Source: Leptospira kmetyi serovar Malaysia str. Bejo-Iso9 (GTDB lineage Bacteria; Spirochaetota; Leptospiria; Leptospirales; Leptospiraceae). From it: DNA of 64,000 bases. The stretch spans positions 2,345,001 through 2,409,000 of the forward strand of contig NZ_AHMP02000003.1 in NCBI RefSeq assembly GCF_000243735.2. The letters are read 5' to 3'. The notes under the pieces are model-generated. The model was not told where the DNA came from. It searched no databases and was given only the letters and a program-made list of their open reading frames with translations. Below, piece by piece: positions 62,944 through 64,000 of the stretch. The position numbers and the translations under genes were made by a program. How positions within the stretch are numbered: position 1 is the stretch's first letter; each line of letters opens with the position of its first letter.

Positions 62944-64000
62944 ATGAAAGACAAAATATCAAAAAAGAGGGAAGAGAATTCTTCCCTTTTGGTTTCAATC
63001 GATTCTAAAATCAAAACGGGACTCCTCATCGGAATCCTTTTCGGTTTATTCACGCAGTGTAACACCGATTTGTTGGATCACAAAAAGAAGAACCACGACC
63101 AGGATACGGCGGCCATTCTTCTTTTTTTAGCGAACCAAGATCCGGGCGAACAATACTCGGGCGGTCTTACGACCACGTTCGATACCACGGTCAACGCGTT
63201 CGATCTCGTCGCGTCCAATCTTCGAGACGGCGGAAACATAGACTTTCAAGGCGGGAATTCATTCTTCAATCGTCTTTGGGTGCAAGGCGGGAACTCCGCT
63301 TCAGACGGACTCGGTCCCGTGTTTAACAGCACGTCCTGCAACGGTTGTCACGTAAAGGACGGAAGAGGAACGCCACCCGCAAGCGGAAGCAGTTCTTTTA
63401 CAACCATGTTAATTCGAGTCAGTAAAAACGGAAAAGATCCGATCACCGGCGGACCCGTGGGACTCGATAACTACGGACTTCAGATCAACGATCACGGAGT
63501 TACAGGTCCTCCCTTGGTTCCCGGAGAAGCCACAACCACGGTTACGTTTGCGGAAGAACCAGGAAACTTTCCGGACGGAGAAGCGTATTCTTTAAGAAGA
63601 CCGACCTTTACGATTTCCGCCTGGGCCTTCGGAACACCGGCGGTCGTAAATCAATCTCCACGTACATCTCCTATGATTCCGGGACTCGGTCTTTTGGAAG
63701 CGATTCCAGAAGCGACCATTCGTTCCTTTGCGGACGAGAACGACGCGGACGGAGACGGTATATCAGGAAAACCGAATACTGTGTGGGACGCGAAACTGCA
63801 GAAAAAAGTTTTGGGTAGATTCGGATGGAAAGCGAACGAACCGAATCTGACTCAACAAAATCAAGGCGCGTTTTTGGGCGATATAGGAATCACAAGTCCC
63901 CTCTTCCCGACTCAAAACTGTACTGCGGCTCAGACGAATTGTCTCGCATCCACTCCGGGCAACAACGGAACCGCGGAAGGAACCGAAATCTCCACACGCA
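62944..64000 (+). CDS. Di-heme cytochrome c oxidoreductase (thiol oxidoreductase-like), partial
   Basis: Open from the ATG at 62944 to the window edge, at least 352 residues. A signal with Cys about 39 (FTQCNTD) suggests a lipoprotein. CNGCH near residue 132 is a heme-binding CxxCH and ADENDADGDGISG appears near 270. This resembles the DUF1111 di-heme oxidoreductases found beside imelysin genes in other bacteria, where it may act on iron or copper. It follows the imelysin gene by 31 bp and belongs to that iron operon. The second heme motif lies beyond the edge. Confidence 0.82.
   Translation, partial: MKDKISKKREENSSLLVSIDSKIKTGLLIGILFGLFTQCNTDLLDHKKKNHDQDTAAILLFLANQDPGEQYSGGLTTTFDTTVNAFDLVASNLRDGGNIDFQGGNSFFNRLWVQGGNSASDGLGPVFNSTSCNGCHVKDGRGTPPASGSSSFTTMLIRVSKNGKDPITGGPVGLDNYGLQINDHGVTGPPLVPGEATTTVTFAEEPGNFPDGEAYSLRRPTFTISAWAFGTPAVVNQSPRTSPMIPGLGLLEAIPEATIRSFADENDADGDGISGKPNTVWDAKLQKKVLGRFGWKANEPNLTQQNQGAFLGDIGITSPLFPTQNCTAAQTNCLASTPGNNGTAEGTEISTR

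Overview
The window reads as chromosomal DNA of a pathogen-clade Leptospira (Spirochaetota). The evidence is a set of lipoproteins with loose spirochaetal lipoboxes, a FliD-type flagellar cap gene and a MotA stator gene, a LruB-like imelysin lipoprotein next to a TonB-dependent receptor, and many short TGTRGGAACTnCYACA-type intergenic repeats. By eye the base composition looks higher in GC than L. interrogans, so one of the higher-GC species is more likely; this is an impression, not a calculation. No rRNA, tRNA, insertion sequence, prophage or CRISPR array was seen. Genes are dense and on both strands.

Region 1 (1-11.4 kb): a partial gene end, a family 2 glycosyltransferase, a dual-CDGSH/ferredoxin protein, a CrtC-like protein, a lipoprotein neutral ceramidase with all catalytic residues, a TRIC-type membrane protein behind a HAD phosphatase, a DJ-1/PfpI protein, an aldo/keto reductase-TetR operon with its own operator, a beta-lactamase-fold lipoprotein and a small lipoprotein. 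Region 2 (11.5-22.6 kb): CutA, rhomboid protease, uvrB with an RsbW-like ATPase, an operon of degenerate amidohydrolase, S1-repeat protein and trmL, a second GHKL-type ATPase with a core-LPS type glycosyltransferase, then aroE-folC.

Region 3 (22.6-31 kb, all minus): ptsN, two dipeptide-type ABC permeases and a PEGA-domain membrane protein in one operon; an RnfC-like/RnfD-like pair without the other Rnf subunits; a small Cys-rich protein; a cellulose-synthase-like glycosyltransferase; then about 650 bp of small palindromes and repeats. Region 4 (31-42 kb): motA without motB, ethanolamine-type permease, a lipoprotein with a possibly leaderless mRNA, DUF1292/HNH pair, manA, a DnaJ-domain protein, a STAS anti-anti-sigma factor, ribF (TTG start) and a FadL-type porin behind a strong operator palindrome.

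Region 5 (42-64 kb): two tandem membrane PP2C/SpoIIE phosphatases; fliD and its companion; glpF; an M23 peptidase; nitroreductase and Rrf2 regulator; a run of ppk1, FAD-linked dehydrogenase, GNAT-nitrilase fusion, TMEM220 protein and VTT-domain protein; then an iron block with two Fur-like boxes controlling a TonB receptor, the imelysin and a di-heme oxidoreductase that runs off the right edge.

Together the window mixes housekeeping genes (uvrB, aroE, folC, ribF, manA, ppk1, trmL) with a scattered partner-switching signalling set (two GHKL ATPases, one STAS protein, two PP2C phosphatases) and an iron-uptake locus. Gene starts were chosen from ribosome binding sites, overlaps and signal peptides where these could be read.
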